Source: Patescibacteria group bacterium UBA7522
GTDB lineage: Bacteria > Patescibacteriota > CPR2 > UBA1875
Direction: 5' to 3'
Assembly (NCBI GenBank): GCA_002476865.1
Contig: DLNA01000039.1
Location: 1,636-28,767 of the forward strand
DNA: 27,132 nucleotides
Part shown: in pieces, positions 7,358-16,311 of the stretch
Position numbering within the stretch: the stretch's first letter is position 1
How the letters are laid out: each line of letters begins with the position of its first letter
Program-made: the position numbers and the translations under genes
Notes under the pieces: model-generated
Seen by the model: the letters and a program-made list of their open reading frames with translations, nothing else
Told to the model about the DNA's origin: nothing
Database searches by the model: none

Positions 7358-9322
7358 ATGAAAAAGACCAAAAACCCCTTTTTTATAACAGTTTCTTTTT
7401 TGGTCTTAATTATTGTTTTTAGTTCTTTTTCTTGTTTTGGAGAGAGATATTTATTAGGAGAAAAGGTTTCAGCTTTAGGAGATTCTGGGGGTCAAGATAT
7501 AGTAATTTATCTTGGAAGCGACAAGGGTAGGGCAAAAGAAACGATTAAAGAATTCAAAAGCATTAAAAGGGACTACTCAGATCACGGTATTGTTGTAGTT
7601 GATGGTTCAGAGCTGTCTAGGATTAAGGATAAAAAAAATAAAAAAGAAATTATTGCTTACAACCATAATCAGGAATACAAAACCTTTTTGAGCCCAGATG
7701 ATACTTACTATTCTCAACAGTGGGCTTTATCTAAAATCGGTGCACCGGAGGCCTGGGATAAAGCAACAGGAAGTAATGAAATAGTTGTTGCTGTTTTGGA
7801 CACTGGTTTTGTCTTGGATCACGAGGATTTGGCCGGAAGATTTGTTGAGGGCCGAGATGTGGTAGATAACGATAGCGACCCTTCTTTACCGGCTGGCGGA
7901 GGAACGGCTATTGCTCACGGAACGCTTGTTTCGGGCATAATCGCTGGGATAGCGAATAACAGCAAGGGCGTAGCTGGGCTAGATTGGAACGTTAAGATTA
8001 TGCCGATAAGAGTCATGGATAATAATGGCAATGGCAATACGGCAACCGTAGCAGCCGGTATTAATTATGCATTTAATAATGGGGCCGACATTATTAACAT
8101 GAGCTTGGGTGGTGATAGCGGTGATAGTGTTTTGGAGAGCGCTATAAATAACGCCTATAGTAGTGGAATTACTCTAGTAGCGGCCTCGGGGAATGACGGT
8201 CGTTTAGGTGTTTCTTACCCCGCTAAATATCAGAATGTGATTGCGGTTGGCTCAAGTGATTCAAACGATTTTCGGGCCCCTAGCTCTAACTATGGTCCCG
8301 AGCTGGACGTTGTTGCTCCTGGGGTTTCAATTATGACTACAGCCACCTCCTGGAACGGCTCTTCTTACACCACTAACCAATATGGCAGTGCTTCAGGGAC
8401 GTCTTTGGCTGCACCGTATGTAAGCGCCACAGTATCACTTCTCTTGACTCAAGGTGCCCTCTCTCCAGAACAGATTAAAGACAGAATTACATCATCGGCT
8501 GATAAGGTTTCTGGAATGAATGGGGAGAATAGAACCGATTATTATGGTTACGGTCGTGTTAATGTTTATAAGAGCATGGAGGGTACTGTTACGACTATCG
8601 GGGGGGTAGCAGGGATTTCGCTTAATTCTTTCCGGGTAACGATGGAAGATACCTCAAACCCAGATAGTTATGTTTTGGCGCGCTATCCAGCCGTCGGCGA
8701 ACCAGTTTCTGTCCGACCGAGTCTAAAAAACGATAATGACTATAGTATTGTTTTGGAAAACCTTAAAATAAGAGGGACCCTAAGTAGCGGCACTAAATTT
8801 ATTGTCGGCACGGTTCCATCTCTCACCCTCCCAGCTAACTCTATTACGGCTGTTCCAGTACAAAGCTTTAATATCACTTCTTTTTATACTCACACATTTA
8901 GTATCGATTATGAGATTGATGGGAAGTTGGCCATGCCGTACGTTAAGCCCACGTATAGTTACCAGCAGATAAAGGCTCATTTTCCCAATATAAGGGTTGT
9001 AAAAACGCCCGCCTTTGTGCCGTCTTCTGTGGACCCTTATCAGACAATCATAGGGGTCTATAAAATTAAAAACTTTGATGATAGGCCGGCTTATTTACGC
9101 TCGGTTATGCTCAGGGCTGAGCTTGGCAAATACCTTTTTTACTTCAAGAGTGATGCAGCGAAAATTAATCCTGGCGAAGTTTATTATTACCAAGCTTCGA
9201 TAATTCCCTTTAGGCAGGGCATTTATGATGCCTATGCACACATTATTTATGGTAATGGCTCTCAGCGCATTCCTAACCCACTTTTAAGTACCAGTTCTTA
9301 TTCGAATTTTACAGTTAAATAA
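7358..9322 (+). CDS. Exported subtilisin-like (S8) serine protease with the same C-terminal module as the amidase
   Basis: A 654-residue secreted peptidase starting 4 nt after the amidase stop, hence co-transcribed. Residues about 8-27 are a signal/anchor segment; no good lipobox surrounds the Cys at its end. Residues about 45-105 look like an inhibitor-I9-type propeptide. The S8 domain (about 125-395) has the full triad: D148 (VAVLDTGF), H187 (AHGTLVSG) and S349 (SGTSLAAP), with oxyanion Asn N279 (ASGNDG), so it should be active. Residues 420-654 are one copy of the repeat module found three times in the amidase, beginning ISLNSFRV; the match to the third amidase copy extends to the DNA level. 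It may mature the amidase or other surface proteins, or act on host proteins. No clear ribosome binding site precedes the ATG, so translational coupling is likely. Confidence 0.9.
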   Translation: MKKTKNPFFITVSFLVLIIVFSSFSCFGERYLLGEKVSALGDSGGQDIVIYLGSDKGRAKETIKEFKSIKRDYSDHGIVVVDGSELSRIKDKKNKKEIIAYNHNQEYKTFLSPDDTYYSQQWALSKIGAPEAWDKATGSNEIVVAVLDTGFVLDHEDLAGRFVEGRDVVDNDSDPSLPAGGGTAIAHGTLVSGIIAGIANNSKGVAGLDWNVKIMPIRVMDNNGNGNTATVAAGINYAFNNGADIINMSLGGDSGDSVLESAINNAYSSGITLVAASGNDGRLGVSYPAKYQNVIAVGSSDSNDFRAPSSNYGPELDVVAPGVSIMTTATSWNGSSYTTNQYGSASGTSLAAPYVSATVSLLLTQGALSPEQIKDRITSSADKVSGMNGENRTDYYGYGRVNVYKSMEGTVTTIGGVAGISLNSFRVTMEDTSNPDSYVLARYPAVGEPVSVRPSLKNDNDYSIVLENLKIRGTLSSGTKFIVGTVPSLTLPANSITAVPVQSFNITSFYTHTFSIDYEIDGKLAMPYVKPTYSYQQIKAHFPNIRVVKTPAFVPSSVDPYQTIIGVYKIKNFDDRPAYLRSVMLRAELGKYLFYFKSDAAKINPGEVYYYQASIIPFRQGIYDAYAHIIYGNGSQRIPNPLLSTSSYSNFTVK

Positions 9323-9334
9323 ACGCTCTTTTTT

Positions 9335-9343
9335 TGCTATAAT
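9335..9343 (+). promoter_or_regulatory. Extended -10 promoter with near-leaderless start
   Basis: TGCTATAAT (TG 9335-9336, TATAAT 9338-9343) is a perfect extended -10. The ATG of the epimerase begins at 9355, so a transcript starting near 9350 would have only about 5 nt of leader. No good -35 is visible, as expected for the extended type. This may start the long glycan operon independently of the hydrolases. Confidence 0.55.
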
Positions 9344-9354
9344 CGTTAAGCAAA

Positions 9355-10428
9355 ATGAAGAAGATTTTAACTGTTGTTGGGGCGAGGCCGCAATTTATTA
9401 AAGCGGCTCCCGTTTCCAGAGAAATAAGAAAGAGCTTTAAGGAAATACTGGTTCATACTGGGCAGCATTATGACAGCAATATGTCCGATGTTTTTTTTGA
9501 TGAGCTTCATATTCCGAAGCCAGATTATAATCTAGAGATTGGCTCTGGTGGCCACGGAGAGCAAACGGGTCATATGCTTATCGAACTTGAAAAAGTAGTT
9601 TTAAAAGAAAAACCCGATTATATTTTGATCTACGGGGACACTAACTCTACCTTAGCGGGCGCGCTAGTAGGGGCAAAGCTCCACATTCCTGTCCTTCATG
9701 TTGAGGCGGGGCTTAGAAGTTATAACAGACGGATGCCAGAAGAGATAAATAGAGTATTGGCTGATCAGGTTTCTGATGTATTGTTTTGTCCAACCGAAAC
9801 TGCTGTTAAAAATTTAAAAAAAGAGGGTATAACCAAAGGTGTTTATAACGTGGGCGACGTGATGTATGACGCGGTACTTTATAATACCGAAATTGCTCTT
9901 AAAAAAAGCAAAATATTAAAAAACCTAGCTATCAAACCAAAAAAGTATGCTCTTTGCACTATTCATAGGGCTGAAAACACTGATGATAAAAAGCGACTAA
10001 CATCAATCTTTAATGCCCTGACCGATTCAGACATGAATATTATCCTACCGCTTCATCCTCGGACAAAAAAATATCTAAATGAATATAATCTTCTAAACAA
10101 AAAATCAGAGAAAAATATTAAGATTATTGACCCGGTGGGGCCTCTAGATATGCTAGCTCTAGAAATAGGCGCCAAATTAATCATTACTGATTCTGGCGGT
10201 GTCCAAAAAGAAGCTTATTTTATGGAGGTGCCCTGCGTAACCTTGCGGGATGAAACAGAGTGGGTAGAGACTGTTGAAAGTGGCAATAACGTAATTGTTG
10301 GCGCCGATTATAATAAAATACAAAGGGCCCTAAAAGAAAAAAGGAAATTCAAGAATAGTAGAAAAAAATATTTTGGTGACGGAAGGGCTGCAAAAAAGAT
10401 AATGAAAAGGATCAAAGAAGGAAAATGA
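9355..10428 (+). CDS. wecB: Non-hydrolysing UDP-HexNAc 2-epimerase (WecB/WbpI family)
   Basis: A 357-residue cytosolic GT-B-fold epimerase that inverts C2 of a UDP-N-acetyl sugar. Visible family markers are VVGARPQFIK at the N-terminus, GQHYD, D95 (YGDTNST), E117 (VEAGLRS), MPEEINR at 127-133, H204 (IHRAENTD) and the TDSGGVQKEA nucleotide-binding segment. D95 and E117 fall at the same numbers as in E. coli WecB. As I recall the family, SYNRRMPEEINR and DPVG...ETEWVE look closer to WbpI/WlbD (which makes UDP-ManNAc3NAcA) than to WecB (UDP-ManNAc). Together with the 3-amino cassette at 250-3082 and the dehydrogenase at 20684, this favours WbpI activity. Its last 4 bp overlap the flippase start (ATGA). 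Family certain; substrate inferred. Confidence 0.92.
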   Translation: MKKILTVVGARPQFIKAAPVSREIRKSFKEILVHTGQHYDSNMSDVFFDELHIPKPDYNLEIGSGGHGEQTGHMLIELEKVVLKEKPDYILIYGDTNSTLAGALVGAKLHIPVLHVEAGLRSYNRRMPEEINRVLADQVSDVLFCPTETAVKNLKKEGITKGVYNVGDVMYDAVLYNTEIALKKSKILKNLAIKPKKYALCTIHRAENTDDKKRLTSIFNALTDSDMNIILPLHPRTKKYLNEYNLLNKKSEKNIKIIDPVGPLDMLALEIGAKLIITDSGGVQKEAYFMEVPCVTLRDETEWVETVESGNNVIVGADYNKIQRALKEKRKFKNSRKKYFGDGRAAKKIMKRIKEGK

Positions 10429-11906
10429 GCGAGATAAGGAAAGCTAGCAAGGATGCCCTGATCTATGGTTTAGTAAGCTTATTTCCGATATCCTTGGGTT
10501 TTATAAGCATCCCAATATATACTAGGTTATTTAATCCTACCGAATACGGACAATTAAGCATTGCTCAGCTCACAGCTAATTATGTTGCTCTTTTCTTATT
10601 CCCGTGGCTCAGTGCTTCTTTTTTGCGATTCTATGAGGCCTATAAAAAAATCAATAAAGAAAAAGAATTTGTTGGTAACTATATAGCACTTTTATTTGCC
10701 TTGTCCCTATCCTCCCTATTAATTTACGCAATTTTGTTATTCTTTATACGGTTTTTTAATGTTTTTAACGATACCCTCTTCAGGATCCTTATTATTAGCG
10801 CATTCCTGATGTTTTTTAATGGTTTCATGGGTTTTCTACAGAATTATTACAGAACAAAGAGGGAATCAAAAAATTATGCCACGGTTGCTATTGGCAATAG
10901 CTTCTTCACATTAGTTGCGGGCCTATTGCTTGTACTTATTTTTGGTTTTGGAGTTGAAGGCATCCTGTTGGGCTCGGCATCTGTTTCTGGCGTGATTGCA
11001 ATAATTGCAATGGTTATATTGATAAAAAAATACAGCCTATCTTCCATAAAGTTTGACAAAGATATCTTAAAAGAGGCTCTAGTTTATGGTTCTCCGGTAA
11101 TATTTTCTGGTTTCGCCAACTGGATGCTCCGATTCGCAGATAGATACATTATTCAAATTTCCAGAGACTCTTCAGAGGTTGGTATTTATTCTGTTTCCTA
11201 TGGGATTTCAGAAAAAACAATAATGTTAATAATAACCGCTATTGCTTTCTCGGTTATGCCTACTCTTATTTTTTCCTGGGAGCATAACGGTAAGAAGGCC
11301 ACTGAGAAACTATTGAAGCAATTTACTAGATATCAATTTATTCTTTTATTACCTGCAACACTCGGATTAATCATATTGGCACCTCAGTTTATGAGCCTAT
11401 TAGTGGGTGAGGGCTTTAGGGAGGGTGTGACTGCATTAAGATTTGTTGCTGCTGGTGTTTTCTTTTTGGGCCTTTACAATCTTACAAATGTTGGTCTTTT
11501 TATTAACAAAATGACCAAAACCGTCGCTAGAAACGTGCTAATTGTGGGAGCAGTGAATATAATTCTTAATTTAATCACGGTGCCAATTTTTGGCTACATC
11601 GCGGCTGCTGTAAACACTCTTATTTCATATATACTATTATGGCTTATGTCTTACTTCCAAACTAAAAACATTCTTAGATGGAGCATAGATAGTAGAAGTT
11701 TCTTAAGGATTGTTTTGTCGGCAACTGTTATGTCAGTAATTCTGCTTATAATTTCAGGTTTTGTTAGTAGCACTTGGATTTTGATTACCCTAATATTTCT
11801 ATCTATATTCATTTATTTTGGTACATTATTGGCCCTGGGAGAAATAAAAAAAGAATTTGAATATTTATTGCAATATTTTAAAAGAAAGCTTAGTAATGTT
11901 AAGTGA
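10425..11906 (+). CDS. Polysaccharide flippase, Wzx/MATE-like (MOP superfamily)
   Basis: A 493-residue integral membrane protein with about a dozen or more hydrophobic helices along its whole length and no soluble domain. The N-terminus (KDALIYGLVSLFPISLGFIS followed by IPIYTRLFNPTEYGQ) is the classic start of Wzx/RfbX-type O-unit flippases, as is the LGLYNLTNVGLF region late in the protein. It would move undecaprenyl-diphosphate-linked glycan units across the cytoplasmic membrane. The start overlaps the epimerase stop as ATGA, and the end overlaps the next gene by 11 bp, so it is embedded in the operon. Specificity cannot be read from sequence. Confidence 0.88.
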   Translation: MSEIRKASKDALIYGLVSLFPISLGFISIPIYTRLFNPTEYGQLSIAQLTANYVALFLFPWLSASFLRFYEAYKKINKEKEFVGNYIALLFALSLSSLLIYAILLFFIRFFNVFNDTLFRILIISAFLMFFNGFMGFLQNYYRTKRESKNYATVAIGNSFFTLVAGLLLVLIFGFGVEGILLGSASVSGVIAIIAMVILIKKYSLSSIKFDKDILKEALVYGSPVIFSGFANWMLRFADRYIIQISRDSSEVGIYSVSYGISEKTIMLIITAIAFSVMPTLIFSWEHNGKKATEKLLKQFTRYQFILLLPATLGLIILAPQFMSLLVGEGFREGVTALRFVAAGVFFLGLYNLTNVGLFINKMTKTVARNVLIVGAVNIILNLITVPIFGYIAAAVNTLISYILLWLMSYFQTKNILRWSIDSRSFLRIVLSATVMSVILLIISGFVSSTWILITLIFLSIFIYFGTLLALGEIKKEFEYLLQYFKRKLSNVK

Positions 11907-12492
11907 TTTTCTAGCTGAACTGAGTCATTCTAATTTTTCTCTATTAAGAAAGATTAGGTTGGGCCTCAGGTTTTTATTATTAGGCGTGCAAAGGTCCTCT
12001 AAATATTGGACAAGGACTAGTGATAGATTGGGTATGGTTAGTGGAGAAGAGGGCTATATTCTAAGAAGAGTCTTCTATAAAAGATATTTCAAAAAATTGG
12101 GCAAATCGGTAAAAATCGGAATGAATGTTAAATTCTTTTTTCCACAAAACATTGTTTTATCTGACAATGTTGGTATTAATGAAAATTGTTATATAAATGG
12201 GCACTCGGGCATAGCAATCGGAGAAAGGGTCTTGGTTGGCCCCTATAGCATGATACATTCAGCAAATCACAAGATACCAGAAAGAAGTAAGAGAATTTTT
12301 GATTCTGGCTACATCGGAAAAAAAATAACAATAGAGAGCGATGTCCTAATCTCTGCTCATTGCTGTGTATTGGCTGGAGTTAAGATGGGTGAAGGATCAG
12401 TCGCCGCTGCGGGATCGGTCGTTAATAAAGAAGTTTCACCGTTTGTGGTGGTTGGTGGCGTTCCCGCAGTGCAGATAAAGGAAAGGGCTTAA
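11896..12492 (+). CDS. Left-handed beta-helix O-acetyltransferase, Maa/WcaF-like
   Basis: A 198-residue acetyltransferase of the maltose/galactoside type. After a basic N-terminal region (about residues 1-60) come hexapeptide coils (IVLSDNVGIN, IAIGERVLVG) and the active-site-like MIHSANHKI segment, whose His is the usual catalytic base. It ends in the standard sequence VVGGVPAVQI. It probably O-acetylates a residue of the glycan repeat unit. The frame is open from 11857, but ATG 11896 gives a natural overlap with the flippase stop and fits the family better; the longer form adds 13 residues. Distinct from the GC-rich acetyltransferase at 1277 in size and composition. Acceptor sugar unknown. 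Confidence 0.82.
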   Translation: MLSDFLAELSHSNFSLLRKIRLGLRFLLLGVQRSSKYWTRTSDRLGMVSGEEGYILRRVFYKRYFKKLGKSVKIGMNVKFFFPQNIVLSDNVGINENCYINGHSGIAIGERVLVGPYSMIHSANHKIPERSKRIFDSGYIGKKITIESDVLISAHCCVLAGVKMGEGSVAAAGSVVNKEVSPFVVVGGVPAVQIKERA

Positions 12493-12495
12493 GCT

Positions 12496-13755
12496 ATGCA
12501 GAAGAAAAGTCCAAGAGTATTTCTGGGTTTAAACGAAATTGCTAATTATTACCATAATCTTCAAAGGGGTTTCGAAGAATTAGGTGTCGATTGTGCTTTA
12601 GTCGTGCGTATTGATGATAAATTTGAGTATGGGAGGGGGGATGAGTTCGCATTAATCAAAGCGTGGAAGCAAGCCGTGAATAAAAGACGCGCCACTAGCA
12701 AGAGTAGATTTTTGAATAAAATATTCTGGGTGTCTACGGATACACTTCTGACGACCATGGTTCTTTTTTGGGCATTAGTAAATTTTGACGTTTTTATATA
12801 CAGCTTCGCTAGCTCCTTTTTCAATTATAAGGAGTTACCACTGCTTAAATTTTTGAATAAAAAAATTATTTATGTGTTTCATGGTACTGACTCGAGACCC
12901 CCGTATATGAATGGTAAATTTAATGGAAAGAGTGCTAAAGAGTTAGCGGAATTAAGCGAAACCTACAAAGCTCGATTAAGAAAAATTGAAAAGTACGCTG
13001 ATCATATCGTTTGTAATCCGCCGCAAGGCCAGTTTCACGAGAAGAAATTTATCAATCGAATGTATGTAGGATCTGCTGTGTCCTGTGGCAATATCGATTT
13101 AGATAAGGATAAAAAAAACAAAAAGACCGTCACAGTACTGCATGCACCATCCGATTCTGGCGCTAAGGGAACAGCAGTCATAAGAAAAATTGTAAAGGAG
13201 CTAAAGAACGAAGGGTACCAGTTGGATTATAAGGAGCTTTCTGGCGTTACAAATAAGACCGTTTTAGATTCGATGGCCAAGGCAGACATTCTGATAGACC
13301 AGGTCTATAGCGACTTCTTTCTTACAGGGGTCGCCAGGGAGGCTGCATGTCTCGGATTACCAACAATAGTCGGCGGATATTACGCTGAGTATATCGATAA
13401 AGACTATAAGGGCTACGTGCCGACAGTTTTTTGTTTGCCCGACGAAATCAAAGAATCACTAAAAAAGCTGCTTACTGATGAGGAGCTTAGGTCAAAAACA
13501 GGTAGGGATGCCAAAGAGTATATAGAGGCAAATGGTTCACCAAGGGTAGTTGCTGAGAGGTTTTTAATGATCATCAGTAACGAGATTCCTGAGGAATGGT
13601 ATTATGACCCTAAAAAAATAACATATTGTTTTGGGGCGGCTTTACCTAAGGAAATTGTTATAAAGAACATCCGCCTGATGGTTAAGGATTTTGGAGAGAG
13701 TTCTTTGCAGGTTGATGATAAGCCAGCACTAAAAAAAGCGTTACTAGGATTATGA
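12496..13755 (+). CDS. Probable GT-B glycosyltransferase (GT4-like)
   Basis: A 419-residue cytosolic or membrane-associated protein. The N-terminal half has the family's opening strand (RVFLGLNEIANYYHNL) and an IYVFHGTDSRP segment. The C-terminal half has a Rossmann-like run (TVTVLHAPSDSGAKGT), then ADILIDQVYSDFF...REAACLGLPTIVGG, the region that binds the nucleotide sugar in GT4 enzymes, although the usual E-x7-E is only partly present. It would add one sugar of the repeat unit. It starts 4 nt after the acetyltransferase stop and overlaps the next glycosyltransferase by 4 bp (ATGA). An additional 60-residue tail after residue 360 is unusual for a minimal GT4. Donor and acceptor unknown. Confidence 0.7.
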   Translation: MQKKSPRVFLGLNEIANYYHNLQRGFEELGVDCALVVRIDDKFEYGRGDEFALIKAWKQAVNKRRATSKSRFLNKIFWVSTDTLLTTMVLFWALVNFDVFIYSFASSFFNYKELPLLKFLNKKIIYVFHGTDSRPPYMNGKFNGKSAKELAELSETYKARLRKIEKYADHIVCNPPQGQFHEKKFINRMYVGSAVSCGNIDLDKDKKNKKTVTVLHAPSDSGAKGTAVIRKIVKELKNEGYQLDYKELSGVTNKTVLDSMAKADILIDQVYSDFFLTGVAREAACLGLPTIVGGYYAEYIDKDYKGYVPTVFCLPDEIKESLKKLLTDEELRSKTGRDAKEYIEANGSPRVVAERFLMIISNEIPEEWYYDPKKITYCFGAALPKEIVIKNIRLMVKDFGESSLQVDDKPALKKALLGL

Positions 13756-14825
13756 GAGAGGAAAAAAAAATAAAAAAAATACTTGTTTATATTCCTTTTG
13801 ATTTTTCAGATGTTTCAAAAGGGTCCTCTGTGAGGCCCTTTTATTTGACAAAAGAGATAGAAAACGCATTCGGAATTAATTCATTTGTTATTTCTGGCAA
13901 TAAAGAGAGGCGTAAGAAACTGTTTAGGGAATTCAGAATCAAGCATGCAGGCCGTGAAGAGGAGTGGGTACTGTATATGGAGAGCTCAAATTGGCACCTA
14001 TATTTTTTTGATTATTATTTTATTCTTTGGGCAGTTTTAAAGATTAAAAGTCGAGGAATATTCATTCGTGACATTTATTATTTTTTCGCAAAAGAGTATC
14101 CGGCCAAATCATTGAAGAAAATAGCAATATATATGTGGATGAAGCTAGACTATCTTATTTATATAATTTTTTTCAAATTATTTGTCCCCTCGAAAGAGTT
14201 TGGTGACGCTATGCCCCTCTCGGGGAACAAGAATAAATACCCACTCCCATCAGCACCCAGACTTCTTGTTAATAAGATAAAAAAATATAAAAAAGGATCC
14301 GAGTTGAAGGTTGTTTATGTGGGCGGAATCTCTCGAGACACTGGTCATGACATGCTTATTGATTCGGTGCGCTATTTAATCTCGATGGGTCACAAGATTT
14401 CTCTCAATATTGTTGGTAATTTTAAAACAGAGCTTTTAAGCATTGAGCCTGGGGAGGATATAGAGGCGCACATGGGTCTTAGTGAGCCCGAAATTGGAGC
14501 AATAATGAAAGAGTCACATATAGCAGTTATTCCAAGAAAAAAAACGCCTTATCACGATATTGCTATGCCGGTAAAATTATTTGACTATCTTTCATTTGGC
14601 TTACCAGTTGTGGCAACTAACTGTGCCGCAATGGCTAACTTTATAGATAAAAACAAAGTAGGTTTAACTTGCGAGGATACTAGAAAGGGGCTACAGGCTG
14701 CCTTGCTAGAAATGATGAAAGAGGGTAGCATAGAGAGGTATTCTGGAAATGTCCTTAATTTCGTCAGAGATAAAGACGGCTGGTTAAATAGAGTAGAATT
14801 AATCAAGAAAATCTTAATAAAATAA
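13752..14825 (+). CDS. Group 1 glycosyltransferase (GT4-like)
   Basis: A 357-residue GT-B enzyme. The second Rossmann domain is clear: LKVVYVGGISRDTGHDMLID, then LNIVGNF, then PYHDIAMPVKLFDYLSFGLP with VVATN, the GT4 donor-binding region in which the usual E-x7-E is represented by the PVKLFDYLS helix. The N-terminal half is less conserved and carries two aromatic-rich hydrophobic runs near residues 75-95 and 125-145 that probably contact the membrane. It is translationally coupled to the upstream glycosyltransferase by an ATGA overlap. A 34-nt gap without a convincing ribosome binding site separates it from the polymerase. Sugar specificity cannot be assigned. Confidence 0.75.
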   Translation: MREEKKIKKILVYIPFDFSDVSKGSSVRPFYLTKEIENAFGINSFVISGNKERRKKLFREFRIKHAGREEEWVLYMESSNWHLYFFDYYFILWAVLKIKSRGIFIRDIYYFFAKEYPAKSLKKIAIYMWMKLDYLIYIIFFKLFVPSKEFGDAMPLSGNKNKYPLPSAPRLLVNKIKKYKKGSELKVVYVGGISRDTGHDMLIDSVRYLISMGHKISLNIVGNFKTELLSIEPGEDIEAHMGLSEPEIGAIMKESHIAVIPRKKTPYHDIAMPVKLFDYLSFGLPVVATNCAAMANFIDKNKVGLTCEDTRKGLQAALLEMMKEGSIERYSGNVLNFVRDKDGWLNRVELIKKILIK

Positions 14826-14859
14826 CCATTGAGGGGTTGCACAATTAAGTGTTATAAAA

Positions 14860-16311
14860 ATGAAAATAATTAATAAAAAACTACTTACAACAAAAACCTT
14901 AGAGTTAGGAAGAGAAAATTCAGATGGAAAACAAAAAAGCCGAAAATTCGGCATTTTTGATTTATTCTTTTCTGTTAACAAGTTAGAGCAATGGCTTAAA
15001 TACGGCATTATCCTTTTGATTCCATTTATTATCCTTACTCCGGGACTAAGGATTACAAGTCCGGCAATACGGGTTGATGAGATAATTTTGTTATTTGGGT
15101 TACTTGTCTACTGCCTCCTTGTTATTAAAAGAAAAAAAATAAAAATCTCAGTTCTTGATTATATCTTTGGGGCCTTGTTTGTTTCAACCGCTGCTTCTAT
15201 CCTTTTTAGTTACTTATTTATTGGCTACGACTTCTATTTTAATGATCTTTTTGAATTTGCAAAAATTATTAAATACTACTTAATTTACAGAATTATTTAC
15301 GATTTAGAGTGGAGCAGAGATGATGCTTCAGATCTATTAAAAGCCTTTTTATTGTCTGCAATCGTGGCGATTACGATTGGGGTTATGCAATATTTTAACA
15401 GCTTCGGCATTAATAGTATCATGGAGGCCTATACTAGGCCGATCCATATTAGGGCAATTAAAGTGGCAGGTAGGATTATTGGAACTTTTGGAAATGCAAA
15501 TTCGTGGGCATTGTTTTTGGGGCTCCCTTTATTCTTTATTTTTGGGACGCTTATAAGGAGACTTGAACAACAAGTTTCCAAAAAAAGTTATTTTATCTTA
15601 ATACTCTTGTTTTTTGTTTTAGTTTCTATGATTGTTACCCTTGGCAGAACTTCTATTGTGGCTAATTTTGCTGGACTTTTGGCAATTTCTGGTGGCCTTT
15701 TGTTTTTTCCCTATAAATCAAGGCAAAGAGTAGTTAAGGAAATATTTATTGTTTTTCTGCTGTTTATCACTTTTTCTGGACTAGCTTTCTATACAATTGA
15801 GTTGATACCAAATGCAAAGGGTAAGTTGAATGTTGCTCAAAGAATGGGCGCCGGTCTTCAGGAGATGGGATTGGTAAGTGAGGGTACAATTGAGGGCGAT
15901 TTTAAGAGTTGGGGCTCAAGGACTAAAAAGTGGAAAAATTCACTTTACCTTGTATCTAAAAACCCTGTTTTTGGTTACGGGCCTTCAAAGTCAGTTGAGG
16001 CAAAAGAAAACGTTCCTTATGCAACAGACAATGAATATGTTTTATATCTATACAGGTATGGTTTAGTGGGTCTCGTTTCCTATTTATCACTCTTTGGCTT
16101 TTTCTTTATCTCTGCTCTTGCGAATTTAAGAAAATCTACCAAGAAGCATTCACCCGTATTTACCTTAAACATAATTGCCCTTGGTATTTCTGTTTCTTAT
16201 CCTCTTTATAATATCCTAGCGGGTAGTTTCTATGACTTTCAGCTTTTTCCTTTATTTATGATTTTCGGATCGCTAAATTATTACTTCCTGAAAAAACATG
16301 AAAAACAATAA
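14860..16311 (+). CDS. O-antigen polymerase/ligase-like multispanning membrane protein (Wzy/WaaL family)
   Basis: A 483-residue membrane protein. After about 45 polar residues it has some ten or more hydrophobic helices and one larger polar loop (about residues 330-390). IGTFGNANSWALFL is the O-antigen ligase (PF04932-type) signature, and VTLGRTSIVANFAG and GYGPSKSVEA are typical of the family. It would polymerise lipid-linked repeat units or ligate the chain to an acceptor outside the membrane. ATG 14860 is the only plausible start before the first helix. A hairpin with T-run lies within its first 35 codons (14934-14959), and a TATAAA at 14853-14858 sits too close to serve this ATG. The last 14 bp overlap the next gene. 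Polymerase and ligase cannot be separated by sequence alone. Confidence 0.8.
   Translation: MKIINKKLLTTKTLELGRENSDGKQKSRKFGIFDLFFSVNKLEQWLKYGIILLIPFIILTPGLRITSPAIRVDEIILLFGLLVYCLLVIKRKKIKISVLDYIFGALFVSTAASILFSYLFIGYDFYFNDLFEFAKIIKYYLIYRIIYDLEWSRDDASDLLKAFLLSAIVAITIGVMQYFNSFGINSIMEAYTRPIHIRAIKVAGRIIGTFGNANSWALFLGLPLFFIFGTLIRRLEQQVSKKSYFILILLFFVLVSMIVTLGRTSIVANFAGLLAISGGLLFFPYKSRQRVVKEIFIVFLLFITFSGLAFYTIELIPNAKGKLNVAQRMGAGLQEMGLVSEGTIEGDFKSWGSRTKKWKNSLYLVSKNPVFGYGPSKSVEAKENVPYATDNEYVLYLYRYGLVGLVSYLSLFGFFFISALANLRKSTKKHSPVFTLNIIALGISVSYPLYNILAGSFYDFQLFPLFMIFGSLNYYFLKKHEKQ
14934..14959 (+). promoter_or_regulatory. Terminator-like hairpin inside the 5' end of the polymerase gene
   Basis: GCCGA (14939-14943) pairs with TCGGC (14948-14952) around AAAT, with an A-run before it (14933-14938) and ATTTTT after it (14953-14958). 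It has the layout of a short bidirectional intrinsic terminator, yet it encodes K-S-R-K-F-G-I-F of an open frame. It could attenuate transcription within the operon or be fortuitous; the stem is only 5-6 bp. Confidence 0.3.

Noticed and set aside
7358..7450. Lipoprotein signal on the protease
   Set aside because: The residues before the Cys (S-F-S) do not match the lipobox; a plain signal or anchor is more likely.
11857..11895. Longer N-terminus of the O-acetyltransferase
   Set aside because: It would overlap the flippase by 50 bp and add 13 residues not typical of the family; ATG 11896 gives the short overlap common in this operon.
14850..14858. TGTTATAAA as an extended -10 for the polymerase gene
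   Set aside because: It ends one base before the ATG, so transcription would start inside the gene; TTGCAC at 14837 is only 10 nt away from it, too close for a -35.
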